Below, in pieces: positions 11,986 to 25,041 of a stretch of DNA of 64,000 bases. The stretch comes from Manihot esculenta (Eukaryota; Streptophyta; Magnoliopsida; Malpighiales; Euphorbiaceae): contig NC_035169.2 in the NCBI RefSeq assembly GCF_001659605.2, forward strand, positions 4,516,110 to 4,580,109. Direction: 5' to 3'. A program made the translations under genes and the position numbers. Numbering within the stretch: the first letter of the stretch is position 1; the number at the start of each line of letters is the position of its first letter. The notes below the pieces were generated by a model. The model made no database searches. It saw only the letters and a program-made list of their open reading frames with translations, and was not told the DNA's origin.

Positions 11986-14900
11986 ATGGCGTGCAATTCT
12001 TCAAACTGCCAGTCCAATTGCTACAAAAACGACGAGGAGCAAGCAGAAGACTCGCCGTCTCCAGCTTATCGGAAGTCGAGTACTAGTATTAATGGACAGA
12101 ATAATCTGTGCGTGAAGTGCAAGGCCAACGAGCCCATTTCTTGTGCCTCTGTTGGTTCTGGTGGTGATGATACCCGCTTCTGTTACGGTTGCTTTCGAAG
12201 CAATCTTTATGGGAAGTTCAGACTTTCTGTTACTTCTCATGCTATGATCACCCCTTCTGATAATGTTCTTGTTGCTTTCTCTGGCGGCCCTGCCTCAAGG
12301 TTTCTCTTCTTACTTTTATTCCTAGCTGATGATTGTGTTCTGCTGTTGTTTAAGAGATGTATTTGTTCCTTCGCATCCTTTAGCCTCCTGGGTTATAACA
12401 TTTATCACGGGTTGTTGAGGATTTGCAACCTTTTTTTGTTAATTTCAAGCAACTTAAGGATAAAATTCGCAAGCGAACATTTGTTTAAATGCTTATTATG
12501 TTTTCGATTGAAGAAATGAGTTCATGATTGTATATATAGCTTGCTTGTACTCCTCTATCATTATATGGGCATAAATTTATGATGATCCAAACATTGATTT
12601 CTTTATAAAGAAAAATCGATGCTGTTTTATTTGGAAGTTCACCATGGGATGTTCCTTTATGGTGCCCTCTTTGTTACTCTTCAATTTTATTTCCTGAGTT
12701 CTTCCAGTGGTGTTTCAGCGTGGCCCTACAGTTTGTACATGAAATGCAGCATAGAGCCCTGAAAAATTTTGAAGCGAGTAAGGACAGATCATTACCGGTG
12801 TTTGGTGTTGGAGTTGCATTTATTGATGAAAGTTCTGTCTACCCAGATGCTTCTGAGAAAGTGGATGATGCAATTAAAGAGATGAGATTAATTGTCTCAA
12901 AGCTAGCCCCTCCTATGAAGCAGTTACATGTGGTTCCAATTGAAAATATATATACTTCAGATTCAATTGATGGGAAGGACAGATTGACAAACTTACTAAA
13001 TGCTGTGAATGATGCAACAGGGAAAGAAGATCTTCTGTTACACCTGCGGATGTTGGCCTTGCAAAAGGTTTGGCCTAGATGTTAATATTTCAATTGCAAG
13101 CATATAGTGAGGAGAACAAGAACCCATTGGATTTGTCTTTGGTTCCTTCTTGTAGGTTGCTTCTCAAAATGGATACAACAGGCTTATTATAGGATCATGC
13201 ACATCGAGAATTGCTGCCCATGTTCTTACAGCAACAGTTAAGGTTTGTCTTTTAATAACCCCAAGTTGAATTATATTTGTTATCAGTGCTGGTATGGCAA
13301 ACTATTTTAAGTAAGCTCTCTTCTCAAGCTCCCCTTTATGTGATTTCATCACCCTGTCCCTGACAAAACACATGTTGGAGGAGGAGACCTATAATAGGGA
13401 CATAACTTCTGGAACTTGCTATCATGATAACCGAGTAAAAGCTTCTATTATGGTTGAAGAATATCATTTCTCTGATATCATATTCTCACTGCATCATAGT
13501 CATTTAATCATTTATAAATGTAGTCATTGTCATCAAACTGTACAACTTTAAATATGAAAATAGGCTAAAAAGAAATTTATTTCAAACAAACACATTCCAG
13601 ATATACTTTGCGAAATATTTCGAAAGGAAATAATGTAATGCCACATATTTTACCTTATAGAAGATATGTGGCACTCTGATTTTCTGATTATAGTCAAAAC
13701 AGAAGTAAAGAGTATGCTTATTCTGGCATTGCTGGTCTGTCACAAAAATCATGAATGTTAAGCTCAATTCTTTTTATTAGTTCTTCTTATATCATAGATT
13801 ATTGGTAACAGCCATTAAGTTTTATTTTGATGTCAAACGAGGTCTCTTTTAGCTGTATTTATTGTTTTTTTTTCCTTTTAATAGGGCCAAGGATATTCTT
13901 TATCAGCTGATATACAGTATGTTGATGCCAGATGGGATGTACCAGTAGTTCTTCCTCTTCGTGACTGTACAGCACAAGAGTTGAACTTGCTATGCCGCAT
14001 TGATGGGTTTGTGTCTCATGCTTTTTTCTTTAGTTTTCTCAATAAAAAAATTCCCTTTTGTGGCATAGTTTTATATTTACACGCCATTGAGTATATCTGG
14101 TCTACTGCTAAAAGGTTATGCTCTCATATTGGCAGGGCAGTCTAAAGACCTTTCAGTTACTTAATAACCCTCCTGCTGGAATCAATGGTTTGGTGTCTTC
14201 GTTTGTGACTCTTTTGCAGGTATGAAGTTTTCTTCTCATAACTTCAATATTTCTTAGTGTCTTAGGGCCATATGGGAGTACTAATTGCTAGTGACTGGTA
14301 GAGTTCATCCAGAACTTGTTGATAACTACCATCATTGTTTTCTTGATCACCAGTGCCCTCTTCCTTTGACAAATAGAAAAAAGAAGTTTTTGTCGTTGAG
14401 ATTGCTTCCAGCTGCTTGAATATTATTCTTCTTCCAAAAAGAAAAACAAGCCTATGATCAGTTTAGGTTACCTGAGATTAGATGCTCCTTTTTAACATGT
14501 CTTATGGCCTTTTAGTATGAGTGCAGCGCTATCTCTTTGTATTAAGATAACATGTTAAATCTTTTGGGTTCTAACATTAGTTATCATTGTTAAATCTTTT
14601 GGGTTTCAGGAAGAAAATCCTTCTCGAGAGTGCACGATTGTAAGAACAGCTGGAAAGCTTACTCCATTCCATTTTAATAGAATTCCTGAAATCAATGATT
14701 GTAATGTTCCTCTGGCTACTCGAAGGCGTCAGAAGAGATACAATCTTAAAACCATTGAATCTATGACCTCAGAGTCTTTCTGTCCTCTTTGCAATAGTCC
14801 TCTCAGTAACTCTGATTTATTGAGTTCAAGCAGTCTGGAAAGTTGCCAAAGTTCAAGATTTGTAGGTGCCTGTTGTTCAAGTTGCCGATTTCAGATACTC

Positions 14901-15211
14901 CCCAAGGATTCCTCATCAAGGGAACATTTCTATACGTCTCTCCCCCAACAATTGGTTGCCCGGATGAAGTATGGCAGCTGCGATAATTCCAGCTCGCTGA
15001 GGTGAAAATTCTTTTGTTTTCCTTTGCTCTAGCTATTACTTTATGTATCTCGTTTGGGATAACTTGGCTTTTTATCTTTATTTTTCTGCTCGTGCAACTA
15101 ATGCATTTTGCTTCTTGGAAACTTAAACACTTGTATTTATGAACAGAATTTCCTTCATGCAGGCAGCAAATCCAAGATTGCCTACTTTCTGACAGTGAAG
15201 ATGAAAGTTAA
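11986..15211 (+). CDS. CTU2: Cytoplasmic tRNA 2-thiolation protein 2 (CTU2/NCS2)
   Basis: Seven exons give 463 residues: 11986-12299, 12719-13067, 13156-13242, 13885-14006, 14141-14219, 14610-15001 and 15163-15211. Known plant CTU2 is about the same length. CTU2 works with CTU1 to thiolate U34 of cytosolic tRNA-Lys, -Glu and -Gln (mcm5s2U). Visible features are CxxC at residues 42-45 and 66-69, the PP-loop-like SGGPASS at 99-105, and a C-terminal CxxC pair (375-378, 406-409) that could bind metal. In CTU2 the PP-loop is known to be degenerate and catalysis lies in CTU1. Exon 2 is taken to start at 12719, because the earlier AG at 12707 shifts the frame. Exon 5 uses the second of two tandem NAG acceptors (start 14141), which alone keeps the conserved LKTFQLL reading. 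The acceptor of the last short exon is the least certain. Confidence 0.92.
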
Positions 15212-16774
15212 TTGATTTCATTTTCTTTACTTGATATTACTCGTTATTTGGTTTTGGGTTCTGTGGGTCTGAGACGACAGCTCTGGATTCCTGAAATTGT
15301 TGACTTCGGTTTCTTCAATATTCATAATTTCCTTAGATATGTCTACTATTGTTTCCAGTAATAATGCAACAGGCTTCATCTATTTTGTATTTAAATATGG
15401 TTATTAGAAGATATCAGTGAGAGTTTTGCATCCTTTTCTTTGTCCTCCAGTAAGGGGGAAAAAAGAAAATTAAAGACCGTTGCGCAGAATCAAAGGACTA
15501 GGCCCATGGGTGAAGATGCCCCTCCCCCACCCACAGCATTAGCAAGTGGATCATAATTCAACTGTAGGTAAGGTGAAAGTGGAGTGATACCCAAGCTACT
15601 ATTTGGTGCTAAGTAGTTCGTAGCTTGCAATGAGCCTCCGGGACAATTGGGATTTAAGGGTGTGTCTAGTTCTGGTTTAGGGTTTGTTTAGAAATCAAAA
15701 TTGAACTAAAATTTTGTTATCGTTTTGATTAAGTTTTTTGGTGTCTTGATTCCACTTTGGTTTTGGGTTTTGATAGACTTGGTGTGGTTTGATTTCATTT
15801 TTGGTTTTCCAAACAAGTTTATGCAATTATCTACATGAAAAGTCATACTTGAGTGATCATTTATATTAATATGTTTTTAAACACGTTCATTATTTTTTTG
15901 TCATTTAACAGTTAATGAAACTATTATTTGTTTTACTAAATATTTTACTTTAAATTATTATATAAATAACTAATTATTAATAGATAATATCTAACAACTT
16001 ACCCAACTGCTATTGAAATGGTTAGTATACTGAATAGGGTCATAATAAATATTTTAACTACTTAATCCTATAATTTATAACTATGTTTACATATAACATT
16101 ACGAATACACTTGTACTAGAGTATAAAATGATATAGTATATTTATTATTAAAATTATTAAAAATAAATAGATAAACGAAAAGAAAAAAGAAACTAGTTTG
16201 TATATATGTATAAGATATGTTTGCATAATACATAGAAAGTTGATAATGCATCTAAAACTCATTGAGAGGCATGAGTATAAAATTGATTCTCTATGGTTTC
16301 ATGACACTTTTAGTTTGGTATTGTTGAATATTTAACTTAGTAAATTGTAAATCTAATGATGATGGGTTGATATTTTAAATTAAATATTTCAAATTTAAAT
16401 TAGTTTATTAAGATTTTTTAGTTAAAATTTACATATTACAAGGAAAATAGAGAGGGGAAGTGTTATGCCTCCGTTGAAGGGGCTCCATATGCCATGCAGG
16501 AAAGTAACATAAGTCAACTAAAGAGAATGTTGGGGGGCCAAAAAACATAAGGAAAAGAAGAAGAGCGAGGAGGCAGATGCATGCTTTAAAACCAAACCCA
16601 TCTCATTATTATTTCGAAATTTCTCATTAGTTCAATACCACAACCATGAGAAACGTAGTTACTATTCATATTTCTGCCAAACACAGAAACTCAGAGAAAA
16701 CATCAACTCTATACAATGTGTTCGAATAAATCTCAATTCTCTAACAAAATTTGAAGCAATGGCAATCAGGCGAA
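15212..16774. other. Intergenic DNA between the convergent CTU2 and NTAQ1 genes
   Basis: The two flanking genes end toward each other here, so this holds both 3' UTRs. The centre (about 15850-16450) is AT-rich. A T/G-rich patch near 15660-15830 looks like old transposon sequence. No coding frame or RNA gene was seen. Confidence 0.5.
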
Positions 16775-19700
16775 TCAAGAGATTAGGGAGAAGAGTTCCT
16801 CCACCCGACTTTCACTTATCACCACACCATGTTTTTGGTTAAAAACTAAATTGACAGAATCAGCGCCCATATCTGTCAACTCATTAGATGCATAGATCTC
16901 CATGTATTCATTCAAGTTGTGCACAGTCCCATCTGCAGATACACAATCAGGAAAAATTAATAAATAATAATGTAATACTATGGTCCACAGACCTCCAAAT
17001 TCTGTACTTCAAATCAATTACTTTTGAAGAACTTTAGTTCTTCAATCTCGAAAACTAAAACATTGTAATCTCAAGACAATATCAACACGGTAATGAGTTT
17101 TCTTTCTTGGTGGCGTTCAAGACATTCACTAATAAGTAAACCATCCAGCTCTTCTCATGCATATTTATTAATCATAGGAAAAACTAGCTAGGTTCATGCT
17201 AAGTGTGTTCACTTGATGAATACTGTACAAATAATGCCATTAAATCTCTGTTAGGTGTGTGAGCGCAGAAGCATACAACAGGCAAATGTGCATTGCAGTC
17301 ACCGTTCTTTTTGCATATGGAGAAGATTTCCCTAATCAATTTAACTATTAAAATTTACCAGCTTTCAGTATACTTGCATTTAAAACACTGATAGGAGTCA
17401 CTTAACACCCATGACATCTAGACTTGATGACAAAGAAAATAGAGTCAACTTAAATAAGCCTATATCCACACTAGTTGGGGTTGGCATCAAACACATGAAA
17501 ACTAAAAGAAAAAAAAATCCCTAGTACTAATTGAAATACTATCATCAGAGTAAAGGCTTAAGAATCATTTTAAGCCCTTTGGGCATAGCTACCTACTGAA
17601 GATTAGCCTGGTACTGATATAAATACAATATACTTCATTACTTCTTCAGCCTAAGTATATAATTACAATGATAATTATTAGAAACCTTGGAAATACTGAA
17701 ACTTAATCAATATGTTAACCATCCAATCCATATCTGTAAGAACAAAACATAAAATACAATAACTAAGGAGCTTTAGGCAACTCTGTGTCAGAAACAGTCT
17801 TGTTAAGTTTGGCCTTGTTTCTTAACTTACCTTCAGCTACTATCGGTTCATAAGCAGGAGGCTGAGCAATCCAGTTCCCAGTAGAATCTTTCATGTGTCT
17901 TCTATCAGATGCAAAGTAACGGAGGAATAATGGAGCATGCACAATCCTAAAGAACCTGCCACTCCAAAATGGATTTGTACAATTTTATGCTTAATTATCA
18001 CTTATTGACATGCTATTAATAAGTGAAACACCTCACCTGCCCCCCCCCCCTCCCCCCAGCAAAAAAAAAGAAAAGAAAAAAGAACCCCAGCCCCATCCCT
18101 CTCTCCTTGATCTTTTTTTCTCAATCTCAAGCAACAGTCAGTCAGTCACAGAAGGCCAAGGATACATACAACATATCAGGCCCAGAAAAGTGTTGTCCTA
18201 ATTTCCTATAAGAGAGGGCTGCTTAAATGTAACTTGACATTTGGGTTCATGCAATCACCAAGAGCAGTCATTTTGGGGGGAAAAAAACTTGTGATTGTGT
18301 ACCAATGATACTCCAAGCAGTCCTATTCAAATCAAGAAATTAATATTACCTCTGGTAATCAGAAAAGAGCTGAAACGATGGGCGGATAGTTTCAGAAACA
18401 TAAACAGCCAAAGGAGAAGGAAAGGGAAGACTTGAATCTAAATCCCACACTAAACAAGGAGAGTCACCATCCCCTTTTCTCTGCATATTCAATTCATTTT
18501 GTTTTAGGGTTCAAGTGTTAGAAAAAATAACCACTAATGAAAAATAAATAAATAAAAGCATACTCAAATCACCCCATTACCAAGTATAATTTACCAAACT
18601 ACCCAGTGATTTTATAGTGAAGAGTTAATCTATCACCTGAATGCAAATGACATGATAATCCCAAAGTACAATCCCATCTGCTCTCTTACTGGCCTTCTGA
18701 TGCCACAGAGGAATCTATTAACAATTTTCATTTGAAAATCAGCACTAAGTTCCATGAAATGTCACATTAAAGTACCCAACCAGAAAGCAGCACTAATGTA
18801 CAACTATAATTAAAGAAGAAAAGCCAAAAACAATATTCAATTCACCAAAAAGAAGCTCAATTCCATATAACATTTCTATCATCCTATGCATTGAAGGAAT
18901 ATAAGACATGTTCACGGTTTACTAACTTTCTCATCCGCATAAATAATAGGATGCAACACCAAACCCAAGGTTACATAGCAAGCAGTCCACATGAAAATAT
19001 TAAACAAAGTAAACTGTAAAAATCCAATCAATATCCACAGTATCAAATGTTAGACCTTTCAGAAGAATTTTTGTGGAATTCCAGTATGGTTAAAGGAACA
19101 ATAAAGTGTACATTCATTAAGAAAACCACAATATGCATGCCTGTTTCTTTTCGTTGGAAATGAAAGCAACAAAGAGATCAGAACCCTCAGCATCTGCTGT
19201 TCCAATCTGGCACAATTTCTTGCAAAGAAAGTATACATTCTCCTCACTGCAAAAAACATAAGAATATGAGACCAAAAGCAGCAAAGAAGCCCAAAATACA
19301 AAGAAAAACTTCCTCCTCCTGATTAAAAAAAGAAAAAAAAAACAGTACCAAGTTTTCCGAACATTCAGGCAAATTTAGATACACGGTGCAATACATGGAT
19401 GGGAAAGACACAAATGCAAAAATAAAAAGACAATCACAAAATTTTCAGTCTCAGTATTTTGAGCCCCATAAAAATTGTTATCACACGCTCATACAGCCTC
19501 AGGTTTTAAAACATTAAGCAAAAACTTAAAAAAAAAAAAGGGAACCTTTTCTTTCATATAAATCAGCACATTAAAACTCAAACACACGTAAAAATAAGAG
19601 CTTGAAAAACATCAAGCACTCTCATATAACATAAAATTCTCATAATTCACAGTGAAAGTTCATAGCCGCAGGAAAATTAACCCAAAAAAGAAAATTCCAT

Positions 19701-20030
19701 GAAAATATAGAACGAAAATTAACACCTATAAATCATATCTGAAATCATATTTTAGCTGAGTTTCTAGAAATCACAAACAAAAATAACAGAAAACCCTAAA
19801 ATTTAAACCTCTTGTAGATTTTAACTGAAACCAATGGGCACAGAAATCAGAAACAGAAGGAGAAAAAGAAGAAGAATAGACTAGTTTCTGGTGGAATGAT
19901 CGTCATCAAAGTATGCAATTGCGGAAATCTTAATGCTGATTTATCGAAACAAATACCAGTAGAACGGTGTATGATCGAATTGAGAAACGTTCACTGCGTT
20001 TACTCGTACTTCCAAGTTTGTAGTCGTCAT
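16775..20030 (-). CDS. NTAQ1: Protein N-terminal glutamine amidohydrolase
   Basis: Six exons on the minus strand give 223 residues: 20030-19957, 19246-19141, 18714-18637, 18480-18350, 17955-17831 and 16932-16775. The enzyme deamidates N-terminal Gln to Glu, the first step in marking such proteins for the arginine branch of the N-degron pathway, in cytosol and nucleus. The family's Cys-His-Asp triad is visible: C25 in FYCEEN, H81 in WDYHV, and D99 in [11 protein letters not shown]. The later FASDRRHM block is also typical, and family members are about 205-225 residues. All introns are GT-AG except the second, whose donor reads CAG|GC; the phase and protein conservation require this site. An 11-codon upstream frame lies in the leader (about 20042-20077). 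The DTW gene lies divergently 2.2 kb away. Confidence 0.93.
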
Positions 20031-22257
20031 TTTCCTTCTCTATGCTGTTTCACTTGTCAGCTTCGTTTCTGCCATCAATTTAGCATCAGTTCGTTTCAAA
20101 ACTCAGTATAGGAAACGACATCGTTTTAATGGACACGCTTTTTTCCTTGGGTTGTGGAAAATGAGATTAAAAGAAAAAAATACTATTATACTCTTATAAT
20201 TCGACCAAAATAATTAAAATGCCTTTATAGTTTTTTTTATGGTTTATTAATTTAAAAAAACTATAATTTTATAAATTTTTATATTTATAATTAAAATTTT
20301 TAATTGTAAATAAAAAATTTAAAATTTAAAATTTAATATAATTATAATAAATTTTTAAATTAATTTTAATTAAATTTAAATTAGCATATATAATACATCA
20401 CGTATTATTATTTTTATCGAATAAATAATTTAATTAATTTAAATTAAATTTTAATTAAAATATTAAATTTTTAATTATTTAAAATCTCTAAAAAAATTTA
20501 TTTAAATAATAAAAATTAAATATTTTAATTAAATAAAAAATATACTAAAAATTAAGTGATTTTGAATGAAAACTCCAAACTTAAGAATGTGAGCTTTTAA
20601 CATCAGTAACCAAAGTACCTAAATAAGATAGATCACCATATAAATGATCTATGGACGGTTCCACAAGAAGATAATCAAGCTTCTAAAATAATTAGATGGA
20701 AAAGAATAAAAAACGGAGAGAAATATAATTTCCTAATTTCTCTTATTTAACTCAAAATATTTCTCTTCAAAACAGAAGTCATTAAATGCTATTTATATTA
20801 AAATTATTTTAAAAATAAATTCAATTAAACTCTCATATTGTTTACTCTAAATCAAGTTTTTAATTTTTTAAAAAATATTAAAATTTTAAAATTTTTATTT
20901 TTTAATAAAAATATTTAATAATTACTATCATATAGTTTAGTCAAATTAATTAAATTGTCCCTCTATTTTATAAATTAAATTAAATTATCCTTCTAATTTA
21001 ATCTATTAATCATAAAAGACATTCGTTCAATTTTAACCCTTTTAACCATTAGTCTATAAATAAAAATTTTCTAATTTCATAATTACTCTCCAATCTAACC
21101 TTCATACACTCTCCTTTCTCAACAAGTTCATGATCTATTCTTCAGTGGAGATACCCTTTCCTTCTTTATAAAGCCTATTGCCTTACTCTCTCATTGAGAC
21201 AATCTCAATTCACTTTCTTGATCTTCATTCTTTGGTGTCAGCTTGTTTCCTATCTATTGTCGGCATCACCAATCGAGAATCGAATGAGTATTGCTTTCGA
21301 TCTTCTCAATTGAATCTCACCAAATTAAAAAGAGAAATTGACAATCTCCTCTCTCCAGCAGTTGTTGGGTTCTAACTTAATTGGAGCTCTCTATTACCTT
21401 ACATATTTCCTCAATCCACAGCAAAGTAAACAGAGTTGTGAAGAAGAGAAGGATATTTGACTTGATTGGAGCTCTCTCAATTTGCATGGTTTGGTTATTA
21501 GTTGAGTTATTTTCAGGTAAAATATGCTTGGTTTTTGGTTGAGCTCTTTTTAATATTTTTTGGATTGTATAAAGGAATTCTTTTTTGTTTATGGTAAAAT
21601 TGAATACTTATCTTTGCTTACAAGTTTTAGATTTTTAGGTGTCGAACTGGTTGGAGGTATTTTATGAAGTGGGTTCTATTTTTCATTGTTCTTTTTTAGT
21701 GTCCTATTAATATTTTAGTTTTTAATGTCTCTTTTTCTCATGGCTATTGGTTGAGAAAGGAAAGTTAATAAGCAATAGAGTTTGGGCAGAAGTCTTGCTA
21801 AAAGCAATCGTGATAATGCTGTAAAGCTTAATTTTGTTCAAGATGAAATTCTAATTTTTCTTTATTTTAATCATTTAGTTTTTGTCTGCATGCATGATTT
21901 ACAGCCTTATGAAATCATAGATCCTGTTTATATGAAATTAATAAACAGTTTTCGATCCTTTAAAAAAAAATACCTGACACGCCAATCAAAAGAAAAGAGA
22001 AAAGAAGAGAAAAAAAAGTATAGAGTATTTTATTTTGGTTTTATATCAATACAATGGAAAAGAAATTTAATTCCTTTCCTTTCTCTTTATTTATCCTCTT
22101 TTTTAACTCCTCATGTCCATTGCACAAATAAAGGTCTCTTTAATCCAAACTGAGGGTCAATGAAAAGGCTCCATGAACGACATCCCGTTTTTAATGTTTG
22201 TCTAATCATTTTTACAATTGATAATACAAGCAAGGATCACCGCCATATCCGCCGAAA
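20031..22257. other. AT-rich intergenic region between the divergent NTAQ1 and DTW genes
   Basis: The first ~80 bases are the NTAQ1 5' leader. Most of 20160-21060 is extremely AT-rich and includes sequence like the degenerate AATTTAATTAAA-type repeats seen elsewhere in the window. From about 21100 to 21480 composition is more balanced, with CT-rich words that could be a decayed gene or leader, but no frame holds up. The last few hundred bases should contain the DTW promoter; no element was assigned. Confidence 0.4.
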
Positions 22258-23004
22258 ATGGATTTGGAACCACAATCACAGAACCCTGAACCGTCGCATC
22301 GCCGCCGAACAAACTGCACCAACTGCAATCGACCACTCCCAGTCTGTCTCTGCCACGTGATCCCCACCTTACCAATCCCAACTGCGACACAAATCATAAT
22401 AATCCAACACCCACATGAATCACGCCACAAGCTCAATACTACACCTCTACTCACAAAATCCCTCCTCAACGCCACCTCTCTCATATCCCGCCGCCTAACC
22501 CCTAACCTCCACCCTCTCCTCACCGACCACCATCCCTCTACGGCCACATTTTACCTCTTTCCTCCTTCTCATTCTTCTCCGGCAATACCTTTATCGGACC
22601 TCAAGAAATCAGTCAACGAATTTCGAAACACCAGCAATGATCCTGTCGTTTTAATCGTATTTGATGCGACGTGGAAGCATGCGAAGGAGATGGTGAGCGC
22701 GAGCGAAGGATTTTTGAGCAAATGCGCAACGAGAGTGTGTTTGGATGGATTTGATGAGGATAGGGAAGGAGGAAGCATATATGACTCGGAGTTGGTATTG
22801 CGAAAGGAGCCGTACGGTGGCTGCGTTAGTACCTTGGAGGCGGTGGCCAGGTGGTTGGGGGCGACGGAGGAGAATGGGCCGGAGATTGAAGAGAGATTAA
22901 TTGGGGTATTGAGAGAGATGGTTAGGTTGCAGGCTCAGTTCTTGAAGCCCATGAAGCCTAGGCCCAAAAGGCCCAAAATTGATCGGAGAGAACCTTTCTA
23001 TTAG
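22258..23004 (+). CDS. DTW-domain protein, putative tRNA-uridine aminocarboxypropyltransferase (DTWD2-like)
   Basis: One intronless frame of 248 residues. A cysteine cluster C20-x2-C23-x6-C30-x-C32 near the N-terminus fits the zinc-binding motif of the DTW/TapT family. An HPHE segment at about 51-54 and the diagnostic DATW at 136-139, inside FDATWKHAKEM, follow. A C-terminal EPYGGCVSTLEA segment also fits the fold. Members of this SPOUT-related family transfer the 3-amino-3-carboxypropyl group of S-adenosylmethionine to a uridine in the tRNA D-loop or variable loop (acp3U). The exact tRNA position cannot be read from sequence. The basic tail (PRPKRPK) could help RNA binding or nuclear entry. 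The ATG at 22258 is used because it gives the full cysteine cluster. Plant relatives are of similar size. Confidence 0.88.
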   Translation: MDLEPQSQNPEPSHRRRTNCTNCNRPLPVCLCHVIPTLPIPTATQIIIIQHPHESRHKLNTTPLLTKSLLNATSLISRRLTPNLHPLLTDHHPSTATFYLFPPSHSSPAIPLSDLKKSVNEFRNTSNDPVVLIVFDATWKHAKEMVSASEGFLSKCATRVCLDGFDEDREGGSIYDSELVLRKEPYGGCVSTLEAVARWLGATEENGPEIEERLIGVLREMVRLQAQFLKPMKPRPKRPKIDRREPFY

Positions 23005-23909
23005 AGGCTTCTACTCCCCCGGTTCCCATTATTGTACTCTTGTTCCGTTTTATGAATTTATGAAATGCAATCTTTTTTTAATTTATTTTTCTTTTTATTT
23101 GTTTAATCATGTCCAGCGACAATTTTAAAAATAAAATTTAATATTTTGACCTATTAAAAATATGCATACAAAAAGTTATTCTATATATATTTAACTAATT
23201 ACTATGATTGGATATAATGATAAGGAAAACAAGATCTAATAAAATATTGATTTCAAATTTGTATGCCTAGTTTTACATAATTTTATTTACTTATGTTAGT
23301 TTATCAAATTTCAAATCAAATTAAAAGAAAAATATCAATAATGTATAAATATTATGTAAAAGAATATTTTAATATTTTTTTATCCAAAAATTAGTTTAAT
23401 CTTTCTCGAAATTTGCACTTTTTCTGGGATGCTGTGTTCGGCCCACTAATACAAATGCAAAATCCAACAGGTTCGAAGCATTACCCATGAGCTTTGCTTC
23501 ACTGGGCTGATCCACAAACCTCATACCATGCTCCACGCTAGCCCATGGCCCACCAACTTTGTGTCATATATATATATATATATTCTTTTTATTTACGCTA
23601 AGAATAATTTAAATGTGAATATATTTTTTAAGAATTTTTTTTAAAAAATAATTTATTCTTATTGTATAATTATAACTTTAGAAAATAAAGTGTGTTAATA
23701 AAATTCATGTATAAAAATATAACAATGTTAATCAAATTTTTTCAATTTTTTTAAAAATTATTTTTTAAAACAACCACTTTTCTTATTTTTTATTAATAAA
23801 ACAATCATCGGATGTAGTTTTTTTTATTAATATTCAAGATAAATATTAAATTTTCTAATGAAAATTTTAAATTACACACACACAATAAATGAACTAAACT
23901 ATTTTAATC
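23005..23909. other. AT-rich flank between the DTW gene and the nested transposon
   Basis: It holds the DTW 3' UTR and then AT-rich DNA. There is an (AT)n tract near 23567-23582 and a slightly GC-richer patch at about 23420-23560 without a coding frame. No gene is supported. Confidence 0.5.
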
Positions 23910-24419
23910 AATGGTTTTAGGGATGGCAACGGGTAGGGTACCCGCGAAATTCAGGGTACCCAAATCCGAACCCGATTATATTTACAAAATCCGAACCCGT
24001 CCCAAATCCGTTTAATATTTTATTTTTACTATCCGAACCCGTCCCGAATCCGTTTAGCAATACCCGCACAATACCCGAACCCAATTTTTTTAATTCAATT
24101 TGATTAAAAAAACTGCCAAATAAACTACACCTAACAGTTGCACAACCGCAGTGTGTTCAATAACAAGAACCAGCAACTCAGCAACCTAGCAAATAATGAT
24201 TTATAATCATATAATCAGATTAATTCCATAAATTCTACAAATCAACAGTATTACATTAATCAAATAGTAAATAATTAGATTTTTTAACAGTATCCAAATA
24301 ATTAGATAAATAGTTCCTAAATTCTAAAAATCTTTAATAGCAACTAAAAATTTTTGAAGAACATACACACAAAAGATCTTGATTATCAAAAAATTTGATT
24401 GTAAACCTGAAGAGAGTTC

Positions 24420-24780
24420 CAGGAGATGTCGCCAACGCCGATTGAGGAGGGGAAGGGTTGTCTCTAGCATCAGTGAAGTGGAGGAGAGAAGCGTCAATTG
24501 AAAAGAGTAGATGTCACCGACTGGAGAGAGAGAAGGAGATATCGCCGATGCCGACCGGGGAGAGGGAAGAGTTGTCTCCAACTGGGAAGTCGTAGATGTC
24601 GCCGCTGGAGAGAGAGAAGGAGATATCGCTGACTGGGGAGATCGCTGACTGGGGAGAGAAAGGAGACGTCGCCGGTGCCGACTGGGCTGCCGGCAGTCGT
24701 CAGTGAAGTGGGGGAGAGGCGTGACTGAGAACTATGGGAAGGGAAGCGAGGGAGAGAGGCGCCGACGAAGAGAGGAAAGC
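24420..24780. repeat. GA-rich degenerate tandem repeats inside the hAT element
   Basis: Several imperfect units contain GGAGA(T/C)(G/A)TCGCC and GACTGGGGAGAG words. On the minus strand this is CT-rich, as in plant 5' leaders, and may be the relic of the promoter and leader of the parent hAT transposase. No protein frame of note is present. Confidence 0.5.
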
Positions 24781-25041
24781 AGAGTAAAATGAAAAAATGA
24801 ATTAGGGATTAGGGTTACTTCACTTAATTTTGTTAATATAGCTAATCGGGTTCGGGTAACGGGTATGTAATACCCGGCTAGACTCCGGTATCGGAATTCC
24901 TACCGTCCGGTGGAATTTGGGTGTCGGAAACCTCTAGAAGGGTAAAAGCATGTTTTTATTAAATGTTTTCATGTATTTTAATGTTTTAAGTATGATTTTA
25001 AATAAGTTTTTGCATGAAAATTCTTTAAGGAAAAACCCAGG

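Noticed and set aside
12300..12519. Extension of CTU2 exon 1 as an open frame past 12299
   Set aside because: The extension is hydrophobic and unlike CTU2. Splicing at 12299 to 12719 restores the conserved protein and the phase.
21782..22153. 123-codon open frame before the DTW gene
   Set aside because: Low-complexity Lys/Phe-rich frame with no ATG at the annotated start and no known domain.
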